Assembly: GCA_016839365.1 (NCBI GenBank)
Contig: JAEOUH010000010.1
Coordinates: 1-57,405 of the forward strand
From: Candidatus Hermodarchaeota archaeon
GTDB taxonomy: Archaea > Asgardarchaeota > Hermodarchaeia > Hermodarchaeales > Hermodarchaeaceae
Length of the DNA stretch: 57,405 bases
Direction of reading: 5' to 3'
This document shows positions 17,784-26,384 of this stretch, piece by piece (the stretch's first letter is position 1; every line of letters begins with the position of its first letter). The translations under genes and the position numbers were made by a program. The notes under the pieces are model-generated. The model saw only the letters and a program-made list of their open reading frames with translations, searched no databases and had not been told where the DNA came from.

Positions 17784-19031
17784 TTAGAATTCAGGGGACC
17801 AGATGGCAGAGAGTTTAGGGAAGATTTGTCGAATGATAGGAGTTTTGGTTGCATTCCCACCAGCATCTGGAAATATTTCGTACAATTCATCGATAGTCCG
17901 GTATCCTAAGAGCAGCTGATAGATGACGGGGAAGGGAACAGCTACATCCATGTCTTTGACTTTGGAACGCGGAATTGGGTTAGTCGCGTGGAGTATTCCG
18001 TCCTTGAACACCAATTCGATACCTTCATGATACCAACTTATTCGAACCGAATCAGTTAACCCCTTGAAATCAGAATTTGCTACGCGTTGTTCAATGACAG
18101 GCTTGATCGTTTCAACGAATCGTTTGATTGAAGGGATTTTAACATACCAAGCATATGGTCTTTCGAATTTTGATCGACTAATACTCTCAAGAGCTTGGGC
18201 AATTCCAGGTCCTGAAGGAAAATAAATGCGAAGGGGTAAGCTTTTGCGTTTTGCCAAAGCTTTCCAGAAACGGAGCAGCGGAATCAGGTATTTGAGATTC
18301 TCAACCCACAATTCAGTCACTTCAAGAGCACCCCAGCCGATATTAAGGGTGAAGATTCCCACGACTTTCTGGTTTTGTCTAACAAGGTTAAACTTATACA
18401 AAGCTTCATCACCAAGCTTTCCAGTTGAGAGATAGAGGTACTCGTCTGTTGTAAGGTCTCGATACAAATCAAGATAGGAAGTGAATTTTTCCCGAGTTTT
18501 CAGGTATTTAACAAAAGTGTTGGTAGTGACTTCCTCTATGAGAATCGGTTCTTTTTCGCTTTTCTTCAAGGGAGGAATCAATTCAAGAGAAAATGTGAGC
18601 GAGCCACCCATTCTAATGGCATATTCATAGCCCAGTTTTCGGTAAAAAAAGGGGATGCCAGCGATAATAACCAGAGGAAGTTTGTATTCTTCGACTCGCT
18701 GTTCGAACGCTTCGTTTATTTTACGAATCAAACCGCGGTTTCGGTATCCTTCGAGAGTCCCTACGATTTCCATTTGGCCCACGGGGATTTTCTGTCCTCC
18801 CAGAACCCCCGTGTTAAGCTTGAGACAATAATAGGCTACAACTTTACCTGTTTTCGTGTCTTCAATCAAGAAATTATCAGGAGGAGAAAAATCGGGGTGG
18901 AGCCGGAACAAGCGGTCAACCATAGGTAGTCCACCTTTCCCATGGACCGCTAGAACATGTTTTTTGATGGCGTTAATATCGGATTCCGTACCTGCGCGTA
19001 GGATAAGACCGTCTTCTAGTTCTTGGAACAT
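17784..19031 (-). CDS. GNAT-family N-acetyltransferase (Eis-like, two-domain)
   Basis: A 415-residue protein opening with a GNAT acetyltransferase domain: LILRAGTESDINAIKKHV at the N terminus and the acetyl-CoA loop region VGTLEGYRNRGLIRKINEAF, a variant of the R/Q-x-x-G-x-G/A loop. The length and a second half with an SCP2-like C-terminal region (AVPFPVIYQLLLGYRTIDEL) resemble the Eis type of acetyltransferase. Such enzymes acetylate amines using acetyl-CoA; the substrate here is not known. I prefer ATG 19031, because 47 further in-frame upstream residues look unlike a conserved start. The gene is convergent with the helicase gene (15 bases apart). Confidence 0.8.
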   Translation of the reverse strand: MFQELEDGLILRAGTESDINAIKKHVLAVHGKGGLPMVDRLFRLHPDFSPPDNFLIEDTKTGKVVAYYCLKLNTGVLGGQKIPVGQMEIVGTLEGYRNRGLIRKINEAFEQRVEEYKLPLVIIAGIPFFYRKLGYEYAIRMGGSLTFSLELIPPLKKSEKEPILIEEVTTNTFVKYLKTREKFTSYLDLYRDLTTDEYLYLSTGKLGDEALYKFNLVRQNQKVVGIFTLNIGWGALEVTELWVENLKYLIPLLRFWKALAKRKSLPLRIYFPSGPGIAQALESISRSKFERPYAWYVKIPSIKRFVETIKPVIEQRVANSDFKGLTDSVRISWYHEGIELVFKDGILHATNPIPRSKVKDMDVAVPFPVIYQLLLGYRTIDELYEIFPDAGGNATKTPIIRQIFPKLSAIWSPEF

Positions 19032-19196
19032 AAAAGTTGCACCCGTAAATTGACTCTTAATCCACCGGAATTCGTTTGAGATTAAAAGCTTATGTAGATC
19101 TCTGCGTAATGAAAGAAACCAAACCCAACAGTTTAAGAAAGCCCGTGTCACCCATTTAGAGGTTAACCTCATTCACCACGATGAGATGGATGATTT

Positions 19197-19442
19197 GTGA
19201 CGCGATTCAAGTACTACACAATTTACCGATGCAAAAATTGTGGAGAACACATTCGGGTTCATGGCAAACTTGCGTCAAAACTCATTTTACCATCAGGCAT
19301 ACAAATGTGCTGCCATCGACCTCGGTTGGTTAGAGAACGGCACGTCCTGATTTCAGAATATAAGCAAGAAGATGTTGCCTCTGATGAGCAGCCTCCTGCA
19401 GAGAAAGGAACGCAGAAACGTTTGGCAGATTATTCAACCTGA
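19197..19442 (+). CDS. Small zinc-finger-like protein
   Basis: An 81-residue protein with CKNCGEH near residue 12 and a CCH near residue 38, enough for one zinc site. The rest is basic, then acidic. The last residues, TQKRLADYST, have the Q-x-x-L-x-x-Tyr spacing of a PCNA-interacting box but lack the second aromatic residue. The start is GTG. It lies between two minus-strand genes with small gaps. I do not recognise the family; the cysteine set and the reading frame between well-defined neighbours suggest it is real. Confidence 0.6.
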   Translation: MTRFKYYTIYRCKNCGEHIRVHGKLASKLILPSGIQMCCHRPRLVRERHVLISEYKQEDVASDEQPPAEKGTQKRLADYST

Positions 19443-19461
19443 ACCCTATACCTACTTTATT

Positions 19462-20412
19462 TTAGAGCACCTTGTAGCGTGGATGAGTTCGTAATTTGGG
19501 AGTGGGAGCAGGATAGGCGCCATCTGGTGAGGTGTAGGCGAGAAGAGCATCAGTGGCAGAAGTGGCTGCGAAAAAGCGAGGAGCCCTACGAAGAGGACCA
19601 GCAAGAATAAAATCAGCCCCATGACATTGGAGATATGTGCAGAGTGCAGAGGCTAGATATCGTTTCGCTGCGGGAGAGATTTCTGAGGCGTGACGCCATA
19701 AAGCCACGCTATTTGCTGACCCAGCCCCGACTGGGAAGCCTAGCTCGTTTTTCACAAACTGCATAGCTGTGGCAGCAATGCTGAGACCCGCAAGGTCCAA
19801 GGCAACAGTATCAATCAGGATTTTTGAAATATGGGCAGTTTCCGCCTTTGCTAACAGACCCTCTTCTTCAGCGGTTCCTTTGAGGGCTTCAAGGCGACCT
19901 TGTGGACGAATATCTAAGGGATTATGGGCAAGGATAATGGCGGCTTCGATTTTTGCGGTTTTCAGGGCTTTAAGTTCCTCAATGGTTGTATGGTGACTAA
20001 TGGCATCATAGATCGCTAGTTGTGTTCTTCCGGTGTCCACAGCGGTGGTGACGCCCGCAAGTCGTGCTTCACGGGAGCTGCTATCAATGAGGAATGGCAG
20101 AGATGGAGCGCTTTTTGCCAAAAAGGTGAGATAATTGGTCATGGCCTCAGGTGTTTCGGCAAGTACATCAAGAATGAGGGGAGTGCCGGTTGTTTCAGTC
20201 AATTTCATGGCTCTGTTGAGGTACCGTTGCGCACGTTTACTGTCAAATAACCCACGAATAGAGTTGGTGACCAACCGGTCTCCCCGATGGAACATCGAGA
20301 GTATAAGAACTGTGGGATATTCACCGTGATATCCGCCTAAAATGACATCACCGATTTGTACAGTCCTAGGTTCAATAGGTTGTGGATTTTGAGTCAAGGA
20401 GCGTGCCTCCAT
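19462..20412 (-). CDS. mtrH: MtrH-type methyltransferase (tetrahydromethanopterin S-methyltransferase subunit H homolog)
   Basis: A 316-residue homolog of MtrH, the subunit that transfers a methyl group between tetrahydromethanopterin and a corrinoid protein. Diagnostic stretches: GDVILGGYHGEYPTVLILS (about 22-40), the DVLAETPEAMTNYLTFL segment and FLIDSSSREARLAG, each near the MtrH pattern. No other Mtr subunit (MtrA-G) is present in the window, so it is an orphan copy, as is known for methyltransferases in non-methanogenic archaea, where MtrH-like proteins are thought to serve methylated-compound use with a separate corrinoid protein. No corrinoid protein gene is adjacent. The start ATG lies 135 bases from the divergent MFS gene. 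Confidence 0.88.
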   Translation of the reverse strand: MEARSLTQNPQPIEPRTVQIGDVILGGYHGEYPTVLILSMFHRGDRLVTNSIRGLFDSKRAQRYLNRAMKLTETTGTPLILDVLAETPEAMTNYLTFLAKSAPSLPFLIDSSSREARLAGVTTAVDTGRTQLAIYDAISHHTTIEELKALKTAKIEAAIILAHNPLDIRPQGRLEALKGTAEEEGLLAKAETAHISKILIDTVALDLAGLSIAATAMQFVKNELGFPVGAGSANSVALWRHASEISPAAKRYLASALCTYLQCHGADFILAGPLRRAPRFFAATSATDALLAYTSPDGAYPAPTPKLRTHPRYKVL

Positions 20413-20547
20413 TATGTATTCGAGGTCTATCTAAAAGGAGGTGGAGTGAGTTTTAAGTCTACTTCGAGGTGAATATCTAATGGTCGAACGCTTTTTAGGA
20501 TACTTGCACCCCAGCTTTGCCTTCCACGAACAGAGGAGCCATTGTGA

Positions 20548-21840
20548 TTGCTATCTGAAGACACTGCCACACCAAAATCCCGATTTTGGGGGCAAGTTTT
20601 GCTTCTTGCGACGGCTCAAGCGATACAGATGTTCGCTTACGGGGCCATTCTTCCCATTCTTCCCTTCTATCTCCACGAGTTTTATGCTGGCGCATTCGAA
20701 TATGGGATCCTAGTGGCCATGTTCTCGATATTTGCTTTTATTTCAGCCGGACCTCTAGGAAGTTTATCCGACCGGATAGGTAGGAAGCCCGTTATTCTCA
20801 TTTCACTTGTAGGATCCAGCATAGCCTTGGTGGTTTTTGGACTAGCAAACTCGTTACTTCTTCTATTCATTGCCCGAGCAGCTGAAGGCTTCTTTACCGC
20901 AGGATTATGGCCAGCTAGTGATGCTTTGGTCTCAGATATCGTTCCTCCAGAGAAACAAGGAACGGCATGGGGTACGCTGCTGGGTGGACGGACAACCGGA
21001 ATGATCTTTGGTCCCACCATGGGTGGGCTTCTTGCCTTTTATTTCGGTGTACGGATCCCCTTCTTAATTAACGCCGCTCTTGCAGTTGTCGCTCTCTTTC
21101 TCTGTTTGACATTCATCATCGAACCGCAACGCAACCAACATACCCTAGTTGCAGCAGAAATAACCGCTGAGAAACCCTCACTTTTCGAAAAACTCCAAGG
21201 TGGAATCAAGGCGTATCGAAGTGTTCTCGTAGTCGGCGGAATGGTGTTAGCCGTAGCCTTGATTATTCGATTCACTCGAATCTTTTCCATTGCCACAGTT
21301 GAACCTATGTTCGCGATTTTTGCATCAGATCCCCGCACCTTCGGATTTTCCCCCTTTGAACTGGGTGCCTTCTTTTTCTTTTTTGCGGGTTCAAATGCAA
21401 TAGGTCAGGTCATTTTTGGGCGGTTATCCGATAGTATTGGACATGAGAGCCCCATGGCAATTTCGGGGCTCGTGACAGCCTCAGGATTGTTTCTGTCGTT
21501 AATAGCAACAAGTCCTGGAGATCTTTACATGGTCGCCATATTGATAGGTGTGGGTGGGGCAATGGCCCTTCCTTCATCAACCGCTGAAGCGGCTAGTGCT
21601 GCGCCGCCGAATCAGCGAGGGCGTGTCATGGGTTTGTTGGGAATGGCAGGAAGCGCTGGGCGAGCCATCGGTCCGATATTGGGCGGATTCTTTTATGCAA
21701 GCATTCTTGCCCTGACTGATTCCCCCTATCAAGCAGCGTTTCCACCTTTGATGATTGCGGTCATTGCTAGTATCATTGGCACGATTGCGGTGCTGCCATT
21801 AATGTTGAAATCAAGAAAAGCCTCAAACACCGTTCAGTAA
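20548..21840 (+). CDS. MFS transporter
   Basis: A 430-residue major facilitator permease with twelve predicted helices. The loop 2-3 motif reads GSLSDRIGRKPVILI, and the repeat in the second half reads GRLSDSIGHESPMA. The pattern suits a drug or metabolite exporter of the TetA/DHA1 type, but the substrate cannot be assigned. The start is a TTG with AGGAG nine bases upstream (20534-20538), the best-supported start here. It is divergent from mtrH; a link is possible but only by position. It is followed by a membrane hydrolase gene in the same direction. Confidence 0.87.
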   Translation: MLSEDTATPKSRFWGQVLLLATAQAIQMFAYGAILPILPFYLHEFYAGAFEYGILVAMFSIFAFISAGPLGSLSDRIGRKPVILISLVGSSIALVVFGLANSLLLLFIARAAEGFFTAGLWPASDALVSDIVPPEKQGTAWGTLLGGRTTGMIFGPTMGGLLAFYFGVRIPFLINAALAVVALFLCLTFIIEPQRNQHTLVAAEITAEKPSLFEKLQGGIKAYRSVLVVGGMVLAVALIIRFTRIFSIATVEPMFAIFASDPRTFGFSPFELGAFFFFFAGSNAIGQVIFGRLSDSIGHESPMAISGLVTASGLFLSLIATSPGDLYMVAILIGVGGAMALPSSTAEAASAAPPNQRGRVMGLLGMAGSAGRAIGPILGGFFYASILALTDSPYQAAFPPLMIAVIASIIGTIAVLPLMLKSRKASNTVQ

Positions 21841-21908
21841 GGGTTAGATCCACTAGATGTTGAACATTTTTAGGGAAGTTCATTTCCGGAGTGGGGCGGT
21901 GTAAACTT

Positions 21909-22460
21909 ATGAATGGTTGGGACCATGTGTTCTTGACTACCGTCGGCTTCATGGTTGTTTGGTTGATTATTGGATGGATTGTTCCCTTGATGGGGTGGGT
22001 TTTCCCCTTCGGTCTAAGCCTCTGGTTATTTCTGGTTGCTTGGGTCGGGGGGATTTTTCCAGATTTCGATACGCATTGGAAACCACTCCTTGGACACCGT
22101 TCAATCGTGACCCACAGCATCTTTGCCCCTCTCTTAATTGTTGGTATTTCCGCCACCCCTGTCTTTCTACTAGGTTGGTGGACCCCGATTGACCGCTATC
22201 TCATCATGGTGTTCTTGCTTGCTGTTGCAGGTCATTTCTTTCTTGACCTGGCGCCTAGTACGCGGTCCGTGCTTAACCGTTTCATGAAAAATCCATTTGA
22301 GGCTCTCGTGTACATAGAAAAGGGAATGAAAGCTCCACCTGGGAATATAACCTATGTTCCAAAGCAGTATGAGCGAGCCTGGCTCATTGGAAATGGGCTA
22401 ACTTTGGTTGTGATAGTTGTGTTATTGCAGCTTATCATCTTCCCGTTGTTCGGGCTTTAA
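21909..22460 (+). CDS. Membrane-bound metal-dependent hydrolase-like protein (YdjM/DUF457 type)
   Basis: A 183-residue membrane protein with about four helices. The motif FPDFDTHWKPLLGHRSIVTHS carries the Asp and His residues typical of the YdjM/DUF457 family of membrane metal-dependent hydrolases. A second His/Asp set, GHFFLDLAPS, follows. The reaction is not known for the family. I start at ATG 21909; an in-frame GTG at 21891 would add six residues. Its last 26 bases overlap the 3' end of the convergent Fe-S oxidoreductase gene. Confidence 0.75.
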   Translation: MNGWDHVFLTTVGFMVVWLIIGWIVPLMGWVFPFGLSLWLFLVAWVGGIFPDFDTHWKPLLGHRSIVTHSIFAPLLIVGISATPVFLLGWWTPIDRYLIMVFLLAVAGHFFLDLAPSTRSVLNRFMKNPFEALVYIEKGMKAPPGNITYVPKQYERAWLIGNGLTLVVIVVLLQLIIFPLFGL

Positions 22461-23646
22461 TAACCTTAGCTAGCATCTCCATGATATCCAAGATTTGCAG
22501 CGTTTGCCCATGTGATGGAAGAGTCGCGGTGAAGTGACGTTTGCAGTTAGGGCAAGCAGACAATAGGTATTCGGCGGAAGTGTCAGCTGTAGCCGCAAGG
22601 CGGCGTTGGGTGATTTTCTCGGTGAGTACAGAGAAGGTTTTTGGCAAGGCCCCTCCACCTCCACAGCAGTCAGCGTATTCCTTATGATGTAAAAATTCTA
22701 ACAACTGACTATTAGGGATGAGTCTTAGCAGCTGACGGGGTTGCTCGTATACCCCAAGTTCCCGTCCTAGATGGCATGGATCATGGTATACGAAAGATGT
22801 TGGGGCAGATTCTGCTACCGCGTTAAGCATTGGAACTAACTGTTTTTGATGTTTGATGAGAAACTCGGTGATGTGATATACACGAACCTTCTTTGGGAGC
22901 GAGAGGCCCAACCGAGGGTAATCATCTCGAAATGCCCGGGCACAGCCAGGACAGGTTGTGAGAACTGTTTTGGCATTGGATTCTACAATAGCTTGGATGT
23001 TTTGCTCAGCTAGGGTTTTCGCTGTCTTAGTGAAACCCGCGCGCATGAGTGGGGACCCGCAGCACACCTCTCCTTCTGGTCCTGAGAGGAACTTGTGTTC
23101 AATATCTAATGCTAGGAGGACTTGTTGCGTAGCTTGAGCGATTTCAGGGTGACGGTAGGCAGTTGTGCATCCCACATAATAAGCGATGTCCGCATTTTTT
23201 GTAGTGTGTGTAAGCGCTTTCTCCAGCTTCGCAAACCTCGTTTCATGTGATTCTCCATAGACATTAGAGGATGCTGTTACGTTTTCATCCAATTCAAGGA
23301 CTCCCATGGGAGCCCGGTTTTCTTTAACCACTCTCGCCCTAGCTAGTTCAATGATATAAGGAAGCTCATGTCGAGGTTTACACCAGGCCTTACAAGCCCC
23401 ACAGAGATTGCACTGGTACAGGCGGTCAACAGCAGCTTCGGTGAGGGCACTCTTTTTCCCTCGATACAATTCGATAATCAGAGCGCGACCGATGGGGCTA
23501 CACGCGTCTGAGCCGGTGATTAGGTGGGTAGGGCAGGAATGGCGGCACATGCGGTTACATAGGCTGCAAAGGCGACTGATTTTGGCGTAATCGTCTAGCG
23601 ATGAGGGGAGATGCTGAGGTCTAGGTGCTGTCAATGGTGTTTTCAC
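22435..23646 (-). CDS. Fe-S oxidoreductase, GlcF/HdrD-like (CCG domains)
   Basis: A 403-residue iron-sulfur subunit. Two [4Fe-4S] ferredoxin motifs lie near the N terminus, CSLCNRMCRHSCP and CNLCGACKAWCKP, followed by two CCG cysteine-rich domains (CCGSPLM and CCGGGGALP). This order matches GlcF of glycolate oxidase and the HdrD-like partners of FAD-dependent lactate or glycolate dehydrogenases. It would carry electrons from the flavin subunit encoded just upstream to a membrane or soluble carrier. The GTG start overlaps the upstream stop (GTGA), so the pair is translationally coupled. The final acceptor is unknown. Confidence 0.9.
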   Translation of the reverse strand: MKTPLTAPRPQHLPSSLDDYAKISRLCSLCNRMCRHSCPTHLITGSDACSPIGRALIIELYRGKKSALTEAAVDRLYQCNLCGACKAWCKPRHELPYIIELARARVVKENRAPMGVLELDENVTASSNVYGESHETRFAKLEKALTHTTKNADIAYYVGCTTAYRHPEIAQATQQVLLALDIEHKFLSGPEGEVCCGSPLMRAGFTKTAKTLAEQNIQAIVESNAKTVLTTCPGCARAFRDDYPRLGLSLPKKVRVYHITEFLIKHQKQLVPMLNAVAESAPTSFVYHDPCHLGRELGVYEQPRQLLRLIPNSQLLEFLHHKEYADCCGGGGALPKTFSVLTEKITQRRLAATADTSAEYLLSACPNCKRHFTATLPSHGQTLQILDIMEMLAKVIKARTTGR

Positions 23647-25109
23647 TCCTTTCTTGGTGTGGTCGATTTCTCTCCGAGTCCAAGTTTTCCAGGATTCAAA
23701 ATGTTGTTGGGGTCAAGATGCGCTTTGATGGCTTTGAGGAGGGCGAAACCGGATGGTCCGTGTTCGATGGGCATCCATGGAGCCTTGAGTAGACCTACAC
23801 CGTGTTGGTGGCTGAGGGTGCCTCCCGCTTGATGGGCGGCTTCGAGTCCAACTTGCCAAACCTCTTCGTATTTGGTTTCAACCTCTTCGGGTGTTCTTGC
23901 ATGCCCGATGAAGATGACATAGATATTCCCTCCATCTGGATAGAAGTGAGAGAAGTGACTCATAGTGCTGACTCCCGTGGCTTCAATGGCTTCGCGCATA
24001 GCCCAGTACATTTTTTCAAGATTGGCGTAATTAGCTGCGACATCCAATACATCATAGAGCATACCTGGACCCATATTCAGACTTGAAGGGTAATAGAGAT
24101 CGAATCGGTTTTCCCACCAGTGCTTTGAAGGCCCAGGTCCCAGATTTTCGCCTCCTTCATCAATACAAACCCGTTTGATAGTGCGAGATTCAAGCCTGAC
24201 GAGTTCTTTGGTGGCACTGTACATTAGATTGAGGGCACAGGCATCCTTCGGTGGCGACTTGAAGCGCCCTAACACAAATCGGGTTTCGTTCTCATCATAA
24301 AGTCGTATAAGTGCGGGTTTCAGATCATGGCGAAAAATTTGTTTTACCGCGGCCATTCCTGAGGTGAGATCAGGAAAAAGATATGACGCAAACTGGGTGG
24401 CTTGGGATTGCGGTGCAACACGTAAAGTGATTTCGGTGATGATGCCAAAGGCGCCTTCGGATCCAATGAAAAGGTGTTTCAGATCTGGTCCCATGGACGA
24501 ACGTGGAACAGCTTTTGTTCGGAGTAATTCACTAGTTGGCAGAACGACTTCTAGCCCGGTAATCACGTCTTCAATCTTCCCATACTTAGAAGAGAGAACC
24601 CCAGCTGAGCGGGTAGCGGCAAACCCCCCGTAGGCGGAGCTGTAGATCGAAGATGGGAAATGCCCAGAAGTGTATCCCCGGGCCTGAAGATATTCTTCCA
24701 GTTCTTGACCAAGGATACCTGGTTGAACGGTGACGGTTAATGAGTTAGTATCAAATTGGAGGACCCTATTCATTTTTTTAAGATCGATTACGATGCCACC
24801 AGTTATAGCAAGTGTACCTCCTGCAACTCCACCTGCTCCCGAGACCGGGATTAACGGTATTCTTTCTTGATTTGCCAGCAGGACGATTTTCTGTATCTGC
24901 TCAACGGTTTGTGGCCAAACGATTAGATCCGGTTGGGATTCAAGCACTAAGCGCCCCAGGCGGATTAGCCTTAGGGGCCAAGCATCCCGTGAATAGCAGA
25001 TTCTATCTACCTCTGCGGCAGATACGTTTTCCTTTCCTAGCCACACTTCGAGTTGTCGTTTCACACGATTGACATTGAATGCTATGGACGACTTGGACAC
25101 ACTAACCAC
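23643..25109 (-). CDS. FAD-linked oxidase, GlcD/D-lactate dehydrogenase-like
   Basis: A 488-residue FAD-binding oxidase of the vanillyl-alcohol oxidase fold. The FAD-binding stretch IPLISVSGAGG-like region reads IPVSGAGGVAGGTLAI in part, with FPSSIYSSAYGGFAATRSAG following, and the C terminus holds the histidine-rich HQHGVGLLKAPW near the substrate site. Such enzymes oxidise 2-hydroxy acids (glycolate, D-lactate) or alkyl-glycerone phosphate relatives. The neighbouring GlcF-like gene overlaps by four bases and supplies the Fe-S subunit. GTG is the start. The substrate is inferred only from family. Confidence 0.87.
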   Translation of the reverse strand: MVSVSKSSIAFNVNRVKRQLEVWLGKENVSAAEVDRICYSRDAWPLRLIRLGRLVLESQPDLIVWPQTVEQIQKIVLLANQERIPLIPVSGAGGVAGGTLAITGGIVIDLKKMNRVLQFDTNSLTVTVQPGILGQELEEYLQARGYTSGHFPSSIYSSAYGGFAATRSAGVLSSKYGKIEDVITGLEVVLPTSELLRTKAVPRSSMGPDLKHLFIGSEGAFGIITEITLRVAPQSQATQFASYLFPDLTSGMAAVKQIFRHDLKPALIRLYDENETRFVLGRFKSPPKDACALNLMYSATKELVRLESRTIKRVCIDEGGENLGPGPSKHWWENRFDLYYPSSLNMGPGMLYDVLDVAANYANLEKMYWAMREAIEATGVSTMSHFSHFYPDGGNIYVIFIGHARTPEEVETKYEEVWQVGLEAAHQAGGTLSHQHGVGLLKAPWMPIEHGPSGFALLKAIKAHLDPNNILNPGKLGLGEKSTTPRKE

Positions 25110-25263
25110 CTACGCTTCCTTAATCCCAATGAAACAGGTTATAGTAGGTTTCTATTCATAAAAGGCACCTTGACCAACCAAAACTCCGTTGTGATGATGA
25201 AGGAGTAAGGCTTAGAACCAGAAAGTACGGAGATACTTCAACTCCTAAACTTGGGCTGAAAAG

Positions 25264-25449
25264 ATGGTTGTACTCTCTCCTCTAGCAGCAATCCTCACCA
25301 TCGTCGGAATCTTATTAATCCTTGCGAGTTGGACTTACCTTTATTAATAGGCACACGGGGACCCCAAAACTGCACTGGTTCACTTCCTTGAGAAAGGACT
25401 GCTTTTCATCGGACTTGCGATGATAATAATCGCGATTGTATTTCTATAA
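25264..25449 (+). pseudogene. Tiny two-helix membrane protein gene split by two in-frame stops
   Basis: A 62-codon frame interrupted in the middle by TAA TAG (25345-25350). The first half, from ATG 25264, is a hydrophobic helix of 27 residues (LAAILTIVGILLILASWTYL). Past the two stops the same frame continues with AHGDPKTALVHFLEKG and a second helix LLFIGLAMIIIAIVFL, ending in TAA. The second half has no start codon before its helix. The terminator at 25472-25498 lies after the second half, which argues that the whole stretch was one gene. It may be a decayed gene, a sequencing problem, or a readthrough case; the first half alone could also be a functional single-helix peptide. Confidence 0.45.
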
Positions 25450-25471
25450 GTGCAACAAATCACGTTTCACT

Positions 25472-25498
25472 AGACTCGGAGTCGGCTGAGTTTTTTTT
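25472..25498 (+). terminator. Intrinsic terminator with eight-T run
   Basis: ACTCGG and CTGAGT pair across a 6-base loop (with one G-U pair) and are followed at once by eight T residues (25491-25498). It lies 23 bases past the last codon of the split membrane gene and close to the end of the convergent methyltransferase gene. Confidence 0.65.
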
Positions 25499-25517
25499 GC
25501 CATTATGAGTGGATATG

Positions 25518-26270
25518 CTAAATCGGCTCAGCAACAAAGATTGCACGATCAGATTCTGGCGTCCAAGGTTTCCGAGTGAAAGTTGAATAGAGGGTTTCAA
25601 CTTGAAAGAGAGATTCAGCCAACAGAAATTTGACGTCTTCAACGGTTAATAAAGCAAGTTGAGACCAATCATAGAAAGTATCAGTGATTCGCCCATCTTC
25701 TGTATGAACATCGAATCGCAGCACCGTATCAATAAGCTTCTCAGATTCCTGGACTCGTGTGGAAATGGATCGGGTAACGGCACCACCTTCTGGTAATGAT
25801 ACTGTTTCTAACCGGCGCCAAGTGCCGCTAGTATCAGATTCGCCCACCCAGATATCAAAGACAAAGGACCCCTCTTTATGCAGATGCGCTTTGACACTGC
25901 GTAGACAGCCCAACTGGTGTTTCCGCGTATTGAGGCATTGGAAACTACCAGAAGGAACATAGACAATTCGAAATTCTTGATCCAGCTGAAAATCACTCAT
26001 ATCCCCTGCGATGAAAAGGAGGCGACGGGCGATTTCAGGAGGGGCTTTTTGGAGTTTCTTTCGTGCTTCTTGTAGCATCTCTCGTGATTGCTCAAGGCCC
26101 ACCACAGTGATGCCATCTTCGGCTAGCGCAAAGGCGAAAGTCCCTGTTCCAACTCCCAGCTCCAGTGCGGGAGACCCCGCTTCTTGTGCTAGGTTTCGGT
26201 AGAAGGCTAGTTCCTCCTCTTTTCCCAATGCAAACAGGTCATAAAACTGTGCACTCGCTCGATACGCCAT
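25518..26270 (-). CDS. SAM-dependent methyltransferase (class I)
   Basis: A 250-residue Rossmann-fold methyltransferase. Motif I reads ALELGVGTGTFAFALA, motif II has VVGLEQSREML, and FIAGDMSDFQL supplies the acidic motif III. The first residues, YRASAQFYDLFALGKEEE, match the usual cap of the family. It transfers a methyl group from S-adenosylmethionine to an unknown small molecule. ATG 26270 is preferred; five more in-frame residues upstream are possible. It is divergent from the RecA-like gene and convergent with the split membrane gene. Confidence 0.88.
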   Translation of the reverse strand: MAYRASAQFYDLFALGKEEELAFYRNLAQEAGSPALELGVGTGTFAFALAEDGITVVGLEQSREMLQEARKKLQKAPPEIARRLLFIAGDMSDFQLDQEFRIVYVPSGSFQCLNTRKHQLGCLRSVKAHLHKEGSFVFDIWVGESDTSGTWRRLETVSLPEGGAVTRSISTRVQESEKLIDTVLRFDVHTEDGRITDTFYDWSQLALLTVEDVKFLLAESLFQVETLYSTFTRKPWTPESDRAIFVAEPI

Positions 26271-26384
26271 ACAAACCCACCACACTCAAGTGAGTAGGTT
26301 TGCATGTTTTTGAGGGTTTTTGTCACTAGTCCAATAGCACATTTTCACCTAAGCACTCAAATCTCTACCACCTTACGGAAGATA

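Noticed and set aside
20446-20478. GTG with AAGGAGGTGG upstream, a possible 8-codon leader before the MFS gene
   Set aside because: The frame stops after eight codons and the MFS gene has its own ribosome site 85 bases further on; too little to support.
25192-25259. GTGATGA and CTGA at C/D-box RNA spacing before the split membrane gene
   Set aside because: No clear internal C' and D' boxes and no flanking stem, so a C/D box RNA is not supported.
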